Part shown: in pieces, positions 8,662-17,892 of the stretch | How positions within the stretch are numbered: the first letter of the stretch is position 1 | Layout: each line of letters opens with the position of its first letter | Assembly: GCA_050908895.1 (NCBI GenBank) | Contig: CP171222.1 | Coordinates: forward strand, 372,001-436,000 | Direction of reading: 5' to 3' | Source: S5-A14a sp050908895 | Lineage (GTDB): Bacteria; Bacillota; Clostridia; Peptostreptococcales; Anaerovoracaceae | Length of the DNA: 64,000 bases | Position numbers and translations under genes: made by a program | Notes under the pieces: model-generated | Told to the model about the DNA's origin: nothing | What the model saw: only the letters and a program-made list of their open reading frames with translations | Database searches by the model: none

Positions 8662-10137
8662 ATGTTAATGACAGGTGAGCAATATATTGAAAGTTTGAGA
8701 AAATTAGGTACAAGAGTGTACATGTTCGGAGAGAAAGTTGATAACTGGGTAGACCATCCAATTATCAGACCATCAATTAATTCTGTTGCCGCTACATATG
8801 ACCTTGCTCATGTAGATGAATATAAAGATGTTATGACAGCAAAATCAAATTTAACAGGCGAGACTGTTAATCGATTTACGCACCTACATCAGAGTACAGA
8901 AGATCTTAAAAATAAGGTTAAGATGCAGAGACTTTTAGGACAGAAAACAGCATCATGTTTCCAAAGATGTGTTGGAATGGACGCATTCAATGCAGTATAT
9001 TCGACCACATTTGAAATTGATGAAAAATATGGAACGCATTATCATGAAAATTTCATCAAATATCTGAAACACGTACAGGAAAATGACCTTACTGTAGATG
9101 GTGCAATGACAGACCCTAAGGGTGACAGAGGTTTAGCTCCGCATGCTCAGAAGGATCCAGATGTTTATCTAAGAATAGTAGAAAGAAGAGAAGACGGAAT
9201 TGTGGTTAGAGGAGCTAAGGCTCACCAAACAGGATCAATCAACTCTCATGAGCATATCATCATGCCAACTCAGGCTATGAAAGCAGAAGATAAGGATTAT
9301 GCAGTATCCTTTGCATGTCCGTCAGATGCAGAAGGACTTTACATGATTTATGGAAGACAGTCCTGTGACACAAGAAAAATCGAAAAGTTTAACAACATCG
9401 ATGTAGGTAATAAAAAATTCGGTGGACAAGAAGCTCTTGTAGTGTTTGATGATGTATTTATTCCAAATGACATGATTTTCATGTGCGGTGAATATGATTT
9501 TGCCGGAATGATGGTAGAACGTTTCGCCGGATATCATAGACAGTCTTATGGTGGCTGTAAAGTAGGTGTGGGTGATGTAATAATCGGTGCAGCTGCACTT
9601 GCAGCGGAATACAATGGTGCAGAAAAGGCATCTCACGTTAAAGATAAGCTCATCGAAATGACGCATCTTAACGAAACTCTGTTTAGCTGTGGTTTGGCAT
9701 GTTCAACAGAGGGCTGCCCAACTAAGGCTGGTAACTATCAAATCGACCTTTTGCTTGCCAATGTTTGTAAGCAGAATATCACAAGGTTCCCTTACGAAAT
9801 TGGCAGACTTGCAGAAGACATTGCAGGGGGCTTAATGGTTACTATGCCTTCAGAAGCAGACTTTAAATCAGAAACGGTGGTTGGTTCAAATGGTGAGACT
9901 ATTGGGGATATATGCAATAAATACTTCGTCGGAAGTGAAAAGGCGACTACTGAAGAAAGACAAAGACTTCTCAGACTTTTGGAAAACGTTTGCCTTGGCA
10001 CCGCAGCTGTGGGCTATAGAACAGAATCTATGCACGGTGCAGGTTCTCCACAAGCACAAAGAATCATGATTTCAAGACAAGGCAACATCCAAGGAAAGAA
10101 AGAACTGGCAAAAGATATTGCAGGCATCAAGAAATAG
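8662..10137 (+). CDS. abfD: 4-hydroxybutyryl-CoA dehydratase / vinylacetyl-CoA isomerase
   Basis: 491 residues, the length of the Clostridium aminobutyricum enzyme. This [4Fe-4S]/FAD radical enzyme dehydrates 4-hydroxybutyryl-CoA to crotonyl-CoA. The cluster ligands known from that enzyme are present: C99 and C103 in ASCFQRCVG, and a His and Cys seven apart in YHRQSYGGC (expected H292 and C299). Acyl-CoA-dehydrogenase-like flavin regions fill the rest. AAGGAG precedes ATG 8662. It is the hallmark gene of 4-hydroxybutyrate fermentation and is oxygen-sensitive, fitting an anaerobe with rubrerythrin and superoxide reductase nearby. Confidence 0.97.
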   Translation: MLMTGEQYIESLRKLGTRVYMFGEKVDNWVDHPIIRPSINSVAATYDLAHVDEYKDVMTAKSNLTGETVNRFTHLHQSTEDLKNKVKMQRLLGQKTASCFQRCVGMDAFNAVYSTTFEIDEKYGTHYHENFIKYLKHVQENDLTVDGAMTDPKGDRGLAPHAQKDPDVYLRIVERREDGIVVRGAKAHQTGSINSHEHIIMPTQAMKAEDKDYAVSFACPSDAEGLYMIYGRQSCDTRKIEKFNNIDVGNKKFGGQEALVVFDDVFIPNDMIFMCGEYDFAGMMVERFAGYHRQSYGGCKVGVGDVIIGAAALAAEYNGAEKASHVKDKLIEMTHLNETLFSCGLACSTEGCPTKAGNYQIDLLLANVCKQNITRFPYEIGRLAEDIAGGLMVTMPSEADFKSETVVGSNGETIGDICNKYFVGSEKATTEERQRLLRLLENVCLGTAAVGYRTESMHGAGSPQAQRIMISRQGNIQGKKELAKDIAGIKK

Positions 10138-10156
10138 TATACAAGGTGATCTAAAT

Positions 10157-11473
10157 ATGAGTTGGAAAGACACTTATAATTCAAAATTAATGACAGCAAA
10201 AGAGGCTGTACGCCGTATAAAGTCAGGAGATAAAGTAGTACTCTCTCACTGTGCATCTGAACCATCGGTCCTCGTAGATGCAATGGTTGAAAATGCAGCA
10301 AACTATAGAAATGTTGAAATTTCTCACATGTTTTCTTTATGGGGAAACGAATACTGTGATGAGAAGTATAAAGATAATTTCCATCCTAACTTATGGTTTT
10401 TAAGTGCAAATACTAGAAAATGCGTTGAAGGGGGTTGGGGGGATTTTACCCCCCTATTCTTCCATGAAGTTCCTTCTCTTATGAGAGATGGAACTATAGA
10501 GGTTAATGTAGCTATGATTATGGTAACACCTCCGGATGAAAATGGTAAGGTATCTACAGGCTTATCAGGTGATTATACGGTGCAGGCTATCAAATCTGCA
10601 GATCTTGTTATCGCTCAGGTAAATGAAAAACTTCCATTCACATATGGGGACTCTGTAATTAGCGTAGATGATATAGATATCTTAGTAGAAGGAAATGTTG
10701 ACCTTCCTGTTTTACCGGCTGCCCCAATTGGAGACATTGAGGAAGCTATAGGAAGAAATTGTGCCGAACTTATTGAAGATGGTGATACACTTCAGCTTGG
10801 AATTGGAGCGATACCTGATGCAGTTTGTCACCAATTAAAACATAAGAAACATCTAGGAATTCATTCGGAAATGTTAGGAGATGGGGTTGTCGAATTATAC
10901 AAAGCAGGTGCCATTGATAATTCTTTAAAGGCTATAGACAAGGGAAAGTTTGTATTTAACTTTGTTATGGGAAGCAAAAATTTATATGACTTTTGCCACA
11001 AAAATAAGGATTGCATGTTGATGGCTGTAGACTATGTTAATAACCCTGCAGTTATAGCAAAAAATCCAAACGTTGTAAGTATCAATGGAGGTCTTGCGGT
11101 TGACTTTTACGGACAGGTAGCAGCTGATACCATAGGCTACAAACAGTTTTCAGCCGTAGGTGGGCAGGTCGACTTTATAAGAGGTGCGGCTATGTGTCAT
11201 AATGGAGGCGGAAAAGCAATAATTGCAATGCCGTCTGTAGCTAAAAAGAAAGACGGTACGTTGATTTCTAAGATTACTCCTATTCTGTCAGAAGGTCAAG
11301 TTGTAACTACTTCAAGGCATGATACTGACTATATTGTGACAGAGTATGGAATTGCAAAATTAAAAAGTAAATCTGTAAGAGATAGAGCAAGAGCACTTAT
11401 TGATATTGCTCATCCACAGTTTAGAGATCAACTTAAAGAAGACTTTAAGAGAATGTTTAAGGTCGCTTACTAG
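10157..11473 (+). CDS. abfT: 4-hydroxybutyrate CoA-transferase
   Basis: 438 residues, Cat2/AbfT family. It activates 4-hydroxybutyrate with CoA from acetyl-CoA or butyryl-CoA, producing the dehydratase substrate. The catalytic glutamate is in GIHSEMLGDG and the CoA-binding glycines in QLGIGAIPDAV. ATG 10157 follows AAGGTGAT and lies 19 bases after the abfD stop; an in-frame upstream start at 10118 would lie inside abfD and lacks a ribosome site. A G-run/C-run hairpin (10430-10454) lies within the gene but does not break the frame. Confidence 0.95.
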   Translation: MSWKDTYNSKLMTAKEAVRRIKSGDKVVLSHCASEPSVLVDAMVENAANYRNVEISHMFSLWGNEYCDEKYKDNFHPNLWFLSANTRKCVEGGWGDFTPLFFHEVPSLMRDGTIEVNVAMIMVTPPDENGKVSTGLSGDYTVQAIKSADLVIAQVNEKLPFTYGDSVISVDDIDILVEGNVDLPVLPAAPIGDIEEAIGRNCAELIEDGDTLQLGIGAIPDAVCHQLKHKKHLGIHSEMLGDGVVELYKAGAIDNSLKAIDKGKFVFNFVMGSKNLYDFCHKNKDCMLMAVDYVNNPAVIAKNPNVVSINGGLAVDFYGQVAADTIGYKQFSAVGGQVDFIRGAAMCHNGGGKAIIAMPSVAKKKDGTLISKITPILSEGQVVTTSRHDTDYIVTEYGIAKLKSKSVRDRARALIDIAHPQFRDQLKEDFKRMFKVAY

Positions 11474-11500
11474 TTCACTTACTTACTTAAATATATCCAA

Positions 11501-11530
11501 GGTTCATGCGGGCACAAGCTTGCATGAACC
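11501..11530 (+). other. Intercistronic hairpin between abfT and 4hbD
   Basis: GGTTCATGC (11501-11509) pairs with GCATGAACC (11522-11530), nine perfect base pairs, without a T run. It is the third such element in this operon. Confidence 0.55.
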
Positions 11531-11579
11531 AAATCATTAATGTTATGTGTATCCGAGTAGGATGTTTTGGGAGGTTAAA

Positions 11580-12701
11580 ATGCAAGCATTAAGCATTGTG
11601 CCAAAGATTTATCTTTATGAGAATTTCAAAGAATTTAATGACGAATTTAAATTGGGAAAAGGTGACATTCTAGTTACAAACGAATGGATGTATAAACCAT
11701 ATATCGAGCCTCTTGGTGTAGATATACCTGTAATATTTCAGGAAAAATATGGAAAAGGAGAACCATCAGATGAGATGATTGATGCGATGGTTCTGGATAT
11801 GAAAAAATACGATTACAATCGTATCATCGCTTTTGGAGGTGGAACGATCGTAGATATATGTAAAATTTTAGCGTTAGACCCTGCAGAGAAATCTGTTGAT
11901 TTGTTTACAGGTGCTAAGGCTCCCGTTAAGATGAAAGACCTTATTGTTATACCTTCAACTTGCGGTACCGGTTCTGAGGTAACAAATGTTGCAATCGCAG
12001 AACTCAAGAGCCTTAAAACAAAGAAGGGCCTTGCTGCACCGGAAACCTACGCAGACGCAGCTATTTTGATTCCTGAATCACTACAGGGACTGCCGGACTA
12101 CGTCTTTGCAACAAGCTCAATTGATGCACTTATTCACGCAACTGAGTCCTACCTATCACCTAAAGCTAATCCTTTTACAGAAATGTATTCCGTGGAAGCT
12201 ATTAAAATGATTATGGAGAGCTACAAAGAGCTTTTAAGCAAAGGTAATAATGCAGAGAATAGAAAGCCGCTGTTAAAGAGTTTCCTAATTGCATCAAATT
12301 ACGCTGGAATTGCATTTGGCAATGCTGGCTGCGGAGCTGTTCATGCGCTGTCATATGCTATAGGTGGAGCATTCCATGTACCTCACGGCGAAGCAAATTA
12401 TCAATTTTTTACAGAAGTTTTCAAGACCTATATGAGGAAGAACCCGTCAGGCAAGATCGTTTCTCTAAACAAAATATTTGCGAATATTTTAGGATGTGAT
12501 GTTGCTAGGGTTTATGATGAGTTGGAAAATTTACTAGGGCAGTTAATCTCAAAGAAACCACTTCATGAGTATGGAATGGTGGAAAAACAAATTGATGAAT
12601 TTGCTGATATGACAATGGAGAATCAACAGAGACTTCTAGCTAATAATTATGTGCCATTATCCCGTGACGAAGTGAGAGAAATTTTCGCTAACCTATTTTA
12701 A
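11580..12701 (+). CDS. 4hbD: 4-hydroxybutyrate dehydrogenase (iron-type alcohol dehydrogenase)
   Basis: 373-residue iron-dependent alcohol dehydrogenase, close to the size of the Clostridium kluyveri 4HbD. It reduces succinate semialdehyde to 4-hydroxybutyrate with NADH. The cofactor loop is FGGGTIVD, the conserved STCGTGSEVTNVA follows, and the metal-binding histidines lie in VHALSYAIGGAFHVPHGEAN. GGGAGG lies before ATG 11580; an ATG at 11547 in the same frame has no such site. Being next to abfT and abfD, it links the aminotransferase to CoA activation. Confidence 0.93.
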   Translation: MQALSIVPKIYLYENFKEFNDEFKLGKGDILVTNEWMYKPYIEPLGVDIPVIFQEKYGKGEPSDEMIDAMVLDMKKYDYNRIIAFGGGTIVDICKILALDPAEKSVDLFTGAKAPVKMKDLIVIPSTCGTGSEVTNVAIAELKSLKTKKGLAAPETYADAAILIPESLQGLPDYVFATSSIDALIHATESYLSPKANPFTEMYSVEAIKMIMESYKELLSKGNNAENRKPLLKSFLIASNYAGIAFGNAGCGAVHALSYAIGGAFHVPHGEANYQFFTEVFKTYMRKNPSGKIVSLNKIFANILGCDVARVYDELENLLGQLISKKPLHEYGMVEKQIDEFADMTMENQQRLLANNYVPLSRDEVREIFANLF

Positions 12702-12796
12702 TAGAAACTTGAGCATTGCACCATAGGAAAAGAGGACGGAACTAAGGTACATAATTAAGAATTGTCAAGAAAACAAGTTGTTAGAGAGGAGAAAAC

Positions 12797-14143
12797 ATGT
12801 CTAATTACATTAAAGACACTATCGAACTTTGCAAGAAAAAGAATCCGGGTGAGCCTGAATTCCATCAGACCATTGAAGAAGTGTTAACAACACTTGCTCC
12901 GGTAATTGAAAAACATCCGGAATATGAAGCAAATGGACTGTTGGAAAGAATTACAGAACCGGAAAGAGGAATTACCTTTAGGGTGCCTTGGGTTGATGAC
13001 GAAGGCAAAGTACAAGTAAACAGAGGTTATAGATACGAATTTAACAGTGCAATTGGACCGTATAAAGGTGGTCTTAGATTTGCACCAAACGTATATCCCG
13101 GAATTATTAAATTCTTAGGATTCGAACAGATTTTTAAAAATAGCTTGACCGGACTTCCAATTGGAGGCGGTAAGGGGGGATCTGACTTTGATCCTAATGG
13201 AAAATCAGATGGCGAGATTATGAGATTCTGTCAGAGTTTCATGACTGAACTATATAGACATATTGGACCGGCTACAGATATTCCGGCAGGAGATATTGGT
13301 GTAGGTGCAAGAGAAATTGGATATATGTATGGACAGTATAAGAGAATAGTAAACAGATTTGAAGGTGTTTTAACAGGCAAGGGAATTCCTTATGGCGGTG
13401 CACTCGGAAGAACTGAAGCAACAGGTTATGGGATCGTTTGGTTTGCAGAAGAGATGCTAAAACACAATGGTAAATCAATGGAAGGCATGAAAGTTGCAAT
13501 TTCAGGCTTTGGTAACGTAGCTTGGGGAACAGCTAAGAAAATTACTGAACTCGGTGGTAAGTGTATAACCATATCAGGACCGGATGGATACGTTATTGAT
13601 GAAGAAGGTGTTGGAACAGAAGAAAAGTGGAACTGCATGCTTGAACTTAGAAATTCAGGTAAAAACATCGTAGCTCCATATGCTGATAAATTCCCAAATG
13701 CAAAGTTTATAAAGGGCAAGAAACCATGGGAAGAAAAAGCTGATCTTTACATCCCTTGCGCTACTCAGAATGAAATTCAGCTGGAAGATGCTAAGAATAT
13801 CGTTAAAAACGGTGCAAAATTCCTTTGCGAAGGTGCTAATATGCCTACAACAAATGAAGCTATTACATACTTAATGAAAGAAGGAGTTATTGTAGGTCCG
13901 TCAAAGGCAGCAAATGCAGGTGGTGTAGCAGTATCTTGCATCGAAATGGGACAGAACGCAGGAAAAACTGTTTTCTCTCCTGAACAAGTATTGGATCAAC
14001 TACATGATATTATGATAAATATACACAAGAGCTGTGCTTTTGCATCTCAGGAATATTATGGAGAATACAACCTGGTTGCAGGTGCAAACATTGCAGGATT
14101 CCTAAAAGTTGCTGATGCTATGATGGCTCAGGGTGTTGTATAA
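12797..14143 (+). CDS. gdhA: Glutamate dehydrogenase, hexameric 50-kDa type
   Basis: 448 residues. The substrate region PIGGGKGGSDFDPNGKSD carries the catalytic and binding lysines, and the dinucleotide fold reads ISGFGNVAWGTA. It oxidises glutamate to 2-oxoglutarate and ammonia, regenerating the amino acceptor for the GABA transaminase; coenzyme choice (NAD or NADP) cannot be read safely. AGAGAGGAG precedes ATG 12797. A terminator follows directly, so it is the last gene of the fermentation operon, though a separate promoter in the 95-base gap is not excluded. Confidence 0.95.
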   Translation: MSNYIKDTIELCKKKNPGEPEFHQTIEEVLTTLAPVIEKHPEYEANGLLERITEPERGITFRVPWVDDEGKVQVNRGYRYEFNSAIGPYKGGLRFAPNVYPGIIKFLGFEQIFKNSLTGLPIGGGKGGSDFDPNGKSDGEIMRFCQSFMTELYRHIGPATDIPAGDIGVGAREIGYMYGQYKRIVNRFEGVLTGKGIPYGGALGRTEATGYGIVWFAEEMLKHNGKSMEGMKVAISGFGNVAWGTAKKITELGGKCITISGPDGYVIDEEGVGTEEKWNCMLELRNSGKNIVAPYADKFPNAKFIKGKKPWEEKADLYIPCATQNEIQLEDAKNIVKNGAKFLCEGANMPTTNEAITYLMKEGVIVGPSKAANAGGVAVSCIEMGQNAGKTVFSPEQVLDQLHDIMINIHKSCAFASQEYYGEYNLVAGANIAGFLKVADAMMAQGVV

Positions 14144-14190
14144 GCAATCCTTTTCTTTAATGAATAAGTTTATATAAGTAAATCTCAAGG

Positions 14191-14219
14191 AAAAAGATAG
14201 TCGTTTGGCTATCTTTTTT
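14191..14219 (+). terminator. Terminator of the GABA operon
   Basis: AAAAAGATAG, an 8-base loop and CTATCTTTTTT form a stem running into a T tract. Confidence 0.85.
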
Positions 14220-14257
14220 CTTTGTGATTTTATCTATCACGGTACGAAATCATGATG

Positions 14258-14263
14258 TATAAT
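14258..14263 (+). promoter_or_regulatory. Possible -10 element of the sensor kinase operon
   Basis: TATAAT lies 42 bases before the kinase start in the only gap between the gdhA terminator and the gene. No convincing -35 hexamer is seen. Confidence 0.4.
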
Positions 14264-14304
14264 AAGCATATAAAAATATAATGGTACTTGACAGGGAGTA
14301 GAGA

Positions 14305-16308
14305 ATGAAACGCAAATTTTTGCTTATAGCTGGGATTTGTTTAATAATAGCAGTATTTGTAAATGGCATGGTTATACTAAAAATGTATAACATAGATTTA
14401 ATGGAGTATATAAACTATTCATTACCTTTTACAGATAGAGAAAAAGATTTCTTAACAAAGAAAAAAATAAGATATGGCATAAATATAAACCATGAACCTT
14501 TTTCTTTCATATCAGAAGAGCATGGACAAAATAGTGGTATTATTGTTGACTATTTTAATCAACTTGCTATTGTGCTGGAAACTAAAATGAAACCGGTCTC
14601 TTTTCAGTCACACAATTTAGCCAAAGCATTAAAAGACAAGCGAATAGATGCAGCAATAGTAAAACGGAATGCAATGACAGAGAAAGTTTTTTTGTTAACG
14701 CAAACATTATACACAGAAAGAAGTAAGATTCTATTAGATGGAGAATCTAAATTAAAGAATATTTCTGAGATAAAAAATATTTCGATTGCTGTGATTGCAG
14801 GGAGCAAAGCTCATCATGATGCAAACATTTTATATAAAAACGAAAAAAATGTTCGCTTTATTTTAACAAGTAATTTGGAAGAAAGCTTTTTACTATTAGG
14901 AAAGGGCAGTGTCGAAGCTATTTTAGGGGATGAATCAGAAATTTCATATCACTTAAATCAAGGGTTAAAAAGCAGGCGTTTTAAATTTTTAGATGGGGCA
15001 ATATCTAAGGAAGACGTATGTGTAGCTGTCAATAAGGACAATGAGATACTACTTGATATATTAAATAAAGGAATTCTTGAGTTAAAAAAAGGAGAACAAT
15101 TTAACCATATTCATGCCAGGTGGTTTGGAAGTTTGATTCCCGAAGTAAGTGAAGTGGGATCTGTTCTAAATTATAATTTTATTTCAAATGCTGTGTTATT
15201 AATTTTAATATTAATTATAATACTGGTTGCTTGGAACAAGACAGTTTCTCAAAAAGTATATGAGAGAACTGAAGAACTTATGGAAAGCAGAACAGCACTG
15301 AGAAATGTGATGGATTCTTTATCTGACGCTCTGGTAGTTATAAATAATAGTGGAAAGATAGAATCATGTAACAAAAGTGCAATGGAATTTATTGGAAAAC
15401 AGTTCTCGGATATTATAGGAAGAAATCTCTCCGAATTTGATGTCTTAAATGAGTTCCTAATACATGATGGAGAAAAAGAGCCATTCTTATATCAAGATAG
15501 ACATTTCTTAGTTCATAAGAAAAAATTAACATCATCTAGTAACAATACCATTATTAGCATTGAAGATTATACGGAAAGATACAAATATGAAAAACTTACT
15601 CGCCAAGAGGCTAAAATGATTGCAATTGGAGAGTTACTGGCAGGGCTAGCTCATGAAATTAGAAACCCGCTGGGATTGATTAAAAGCTATACCTATCTAA
15701 TTGGCAAAGATCTTTCCAAGCCTCCTCATCCTGAGGATGTGGAAGCAATAAACCATTCTGCCGATAGAATAAACACGCTAATAGAAAATCTTTTGGGTTT
15801 TTCAAGGTTATCTCGGGAAAAGACCGAGGTTATAGATGTAGAAGGGATTATAAGTTCTGCACTCATACTTGAATATAAGATATTGGAGAAATATAATATA
15901 GATATAAAGGTGAATGTTGAAATAAGTAATGACGAAGAAATTAAAGTAAATTCAGATATTTTAAAGCTATGTCTTGTAAATTTAATAAATAATAGTATTG
16001 ATGCTCTTAAAGAATGCCGGCATAAGGATAAGCTGATTCAAATAAAAGCGTATAAAAATATAAATATGCTGAATATAGATGTAATTGATAATGGAGTAGG
16101 AATTGAAAAAGAATCATTGGGTTCGATATTTAATCCGTTTTATACTACAAAAGATAGTGGAACAGGGTTAGGTTTATACATATTAGATACGGAAATCAGG
16201 AGTATTAACGGAAAAATATTTGTCCGGAGCGAATATGAACAAGGAACATGTTTTCATGTGGAATTACCTATAGAACATAAAATAGGTGGGGAGAAAATAC
16301 ATGGATAA
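14305..16308 (+). CDS. Membrane sensor histidine kinase with extracellular SBP_bac_3-like domain
   Basis: 667 residues. A membrane anchor (about 5-27) precedes an extracellular domain resembling amino-acid-binding family 3 solute-binding proteins (about 50-275, beginning KKIRYGININHEPFSF). A second membrane segment lies at about 292-310 and a PAS domain at about 330-425. The HisKA H-box is GLAHEIRNPLG with H450, and the ATPase boxes are NLINNSIDAL, DNGVGI and GTGLGLYI. It presumably binds a small amino or organic acid outside the cell and phosphorylates the regulator encoded next. Its stop overlaps the start of that gene. The ligand is unknown; the downstream TRAP transporter may import the same compound. 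Confidence 0.9.
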   Translation: MKRKFLLIAGICLIIAVFVNGMVILKMYNIDLMEYINYSLPFTDREKDFLTKKKIRYGININHEPFSFISEEHGQNSGIIVDYFNQLAIVLETKMKPVSFQSHNLAKALKDKRIDAAIVKRNAMTEKVFLLTQTLYTERSKILLDGESKLKNISEIKNISIAVIAGSKAHHDANILYKNEKNVRFILTSNLEESFLLLGKGSVEAILGDESEISYHLNQGLKSRRFKFLDGAISKEDVCVAVNKDNEILLDILNKGILELKKGEQFNHIHARWFGSLIPEVSEVGSVLNYNFISNAVLLILILIIILVAWNKTVSQKVYERTEELMESRTALRNVMDSLSDALVVINNSGKIESCNKSAMEFIGKQFSDIIGRNLSEFDVLNEFLIHDGEKEPFLYQDRHFLVHKKKLTSSSNNTIISIEDYTERYKYEKLTRQEAKMIAIGELLAGLAHEIRNPLGLIKSYTYLIGKDLSKPPHPEDVEAINHSADRINTLIENLLGFSRLSREKTEVIDVEGIISSALILEYKILEKYNIDIKVNVEISNDEEIKVNSDILKLCLVNLINNSIDALKECRHKDKLIQIKAYKNINMLNIDVIDNGVGIEKESLGSIFNPFYTTKDSGTGLGLYILDTEIRSINGKIFVRSEYEQGTCFHVELPIEHKIGGEKIHG

Positions 16309-17668
16309 TAGAAATTATCACATTCTAATAGTTGACGATGAAATTGAATATCAAAATGTTGTCTCAAGAATATTAAGTGCTGAAGGCTATACAACAAGTA
16401 CGTGTATGAACGGACTTGAAGCCCTAAATTTTATGGAGCATAATGAAGTTAATATGTTGATTACAGATATAAGAATGCCGGTAATGGATGGTGAAGAATT
16501 AATAAAATCTGTAATTCGACAAGGACATAATATAGATATTCTAGTAATCACAGCATTTGGCAGTATTGAGAATGCCGTTGATGCTATAAAACTTGGAGTG
16601 GATGATTATTTTGTTAAAAGCTCAAATTTAGAAGATTTAGTGCTAAAAGTGAACAGAATGGTTAGCTATAGCAGGATTAAGAGAAAGAATGAAATCTTAA
16701 TAAACAAACAGAATGCAAGCCAGTTTTATTTGGAATCAAAAAATGATAAATTCAAAGAAATTATAGATATATGTAAAAGAACGGCGGATACAAACATAAA
16801 TATTCTTTTGTTAGGAGAATCCGGAGTAGGAAAAGAAGTTGTTGCTAATTATATACATAGCATAAGTAACAGATCAAAAGAACCTTTTATACCGGTTAAT
16901 TGTCAAGTTTTTCCGGAAAATCTTGTAGAATCTGAACTATTTGGTCACGAAAAAGGCGCCTTTACAGGAGCTACGAACTCAAGAATAGGTAAATTTGAAG
17001 AGGCTGATCAAGGCACCTTATTTCTGGATGAAATTGGTGATTTACCTGTAACTACACAAGGGAAACTGTTGAGGGCTTTAGAAACAAAGAGTATAGAAAG
17101 AGTTGGAAGCAATAAGAATATAAGCTTAGATATTAGGTATATTTTTGCAACAAACAAAAATCTGGATAGGGAGATAAACAACGGTACATTTAGAGAAGAT
17201 TTGTTTTTTAGAATTAACACAATCACACTTAAGATTCCGCCATTAAGAGAAAGAAGAGAAGACATACCTGAACTTATTAGATATTTTATGAAAAAAAATT
17301 CTATAGAACAAAATAAGGGGAAATTGGAAATTGATAAAGATGTGATTGGTGTGCTCATGAGTTATAATTATCCCGGAAATGTGAGGGAGTTGAGAAACAT
17401 AATAGAAAGAATGGTAGCTCTAAGCATGAATGGAAGGATTACGTTAAACGATTTAAATACACCCGGAGGGTGGCAGCCTTATAATCTGAATTGCAATAAT
17501 TCTCAGAAGGATTTAAGGCAAGCGAGAAATAATTTTGAAAAGAAATACATTGAAGATATGCTGATAAGTTGTGGGAATAATATAGAGTTATGTTCTCAGA
17601 AATTGGGTATTACTCCCAGGCAGTTATGGAATAAAATTAAACAATTTAATATATCAAGGATAAAATAG
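16301..17668 (+). CDS. NtrC-family response regulator
   Basis: 455 residues: receiver domain with ILIVDDE and phospho-acceptor D56 in LITDIRMP, then an AAA+ domain with GESGVGKE, an intact EKGAFTGATNS sigma-54 loop and TLFLDEIGD, then a Fis-type helix-turn-helix ending GITPRQLWNKI. ATG 16301 follows GGTGGGGAG and overlaps the kinase gene by eight bases; the GTG at 16286 lies within that ribosome site. It most likely activates the -24/-12 promoter at 17833 ahead of the TRAP operon. Confidence 0.92.
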   Translation: MDNRNYHILIVDDEIEYQNVVSRILSAEGYTTSTCMNGLEALNFMEHNEVNMLITDIRMPVMDGEELIKSVIRQGHNIDILVITAFGSIENAVDAIKLGVDDYFVKSSNLEDLVLKVNRMVSYSRIKRKNEILINKQNASQFYLESKNDKFKEIIDICKRTADTNINILLLGESGVGKEVVANYIHSISNRSKEPFIPVNCQVFPENLVESELFGHEKGAFTGATNSRIGKFEEADQGTLFLDEIGDLPVTTQGKLLRALETKSIERVGSNKNISLDIRYIFATNKNLDREINNGTFREDLFFRINTITLKIPPLRERREDIPELIRYFMKKNSIEQNKGKLEIDKDVIGVLMSYNYPGNVRELRNIIERMVALSMNGRITLNDLNTPGGWQPYNLNCNNSQKDLRQARNNFEKKYIEDMLISCGNNIELCSQKLGITPRQLWNKIKQFNISRIK

Positions 17669-17678
17669 TTTTTTAAAA

Positions 17679-17721
17679 TCAGTTTTAATGAAAAAAATTT
17701 CAGTAAAACTGATATTTTTTT
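17679..17721 (+). terminator. Terminator after the two-component genes
   Basis: ATCAGTTTTA (17679-17688) pairs perfectly with TAAAACTGAT (17704-17713) and is followed by ATTTTTTT. Confidence 0.85.
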
Positions 17722-17832
17722 CATTAATTGTATATTAAGAGTGGATTAAATATGTAGAATAAAACTTTTAAGAGATGAATATATACTGTAATTTCAATGT
17801 GTTGGATAAATACTATATAATTGATAAATTAT

Positions 17833-17848
17833 TGGCAAGGAATTTGCT
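17833..17848 (+). promoter_or_regulatory. Sigma-54 (-24/-12) promoter of the TRAP operon
   Basis: TGGCA-N6-TTGCT with GG at 17834-17835 and GC at 17846-17847 has the required spacing and lies 45 bases before the dctP start, directly downstream of an NtrC-type regulator. Confidence 0.88.
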
Positions 17849-17892
17849 TTTAGTTACATGTAAAAATATATTTTCATGAAAGGATAATAAAA

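Noticed and set aside
871..14143. Lysine fermentation operon
   Set aside because: The Kdd-like regulator and the CoA-transferase hint at it, but no lysine aminomutase, kce or kal genes are present; the enzymes form the GABA/4-hydroxybutyrate route.
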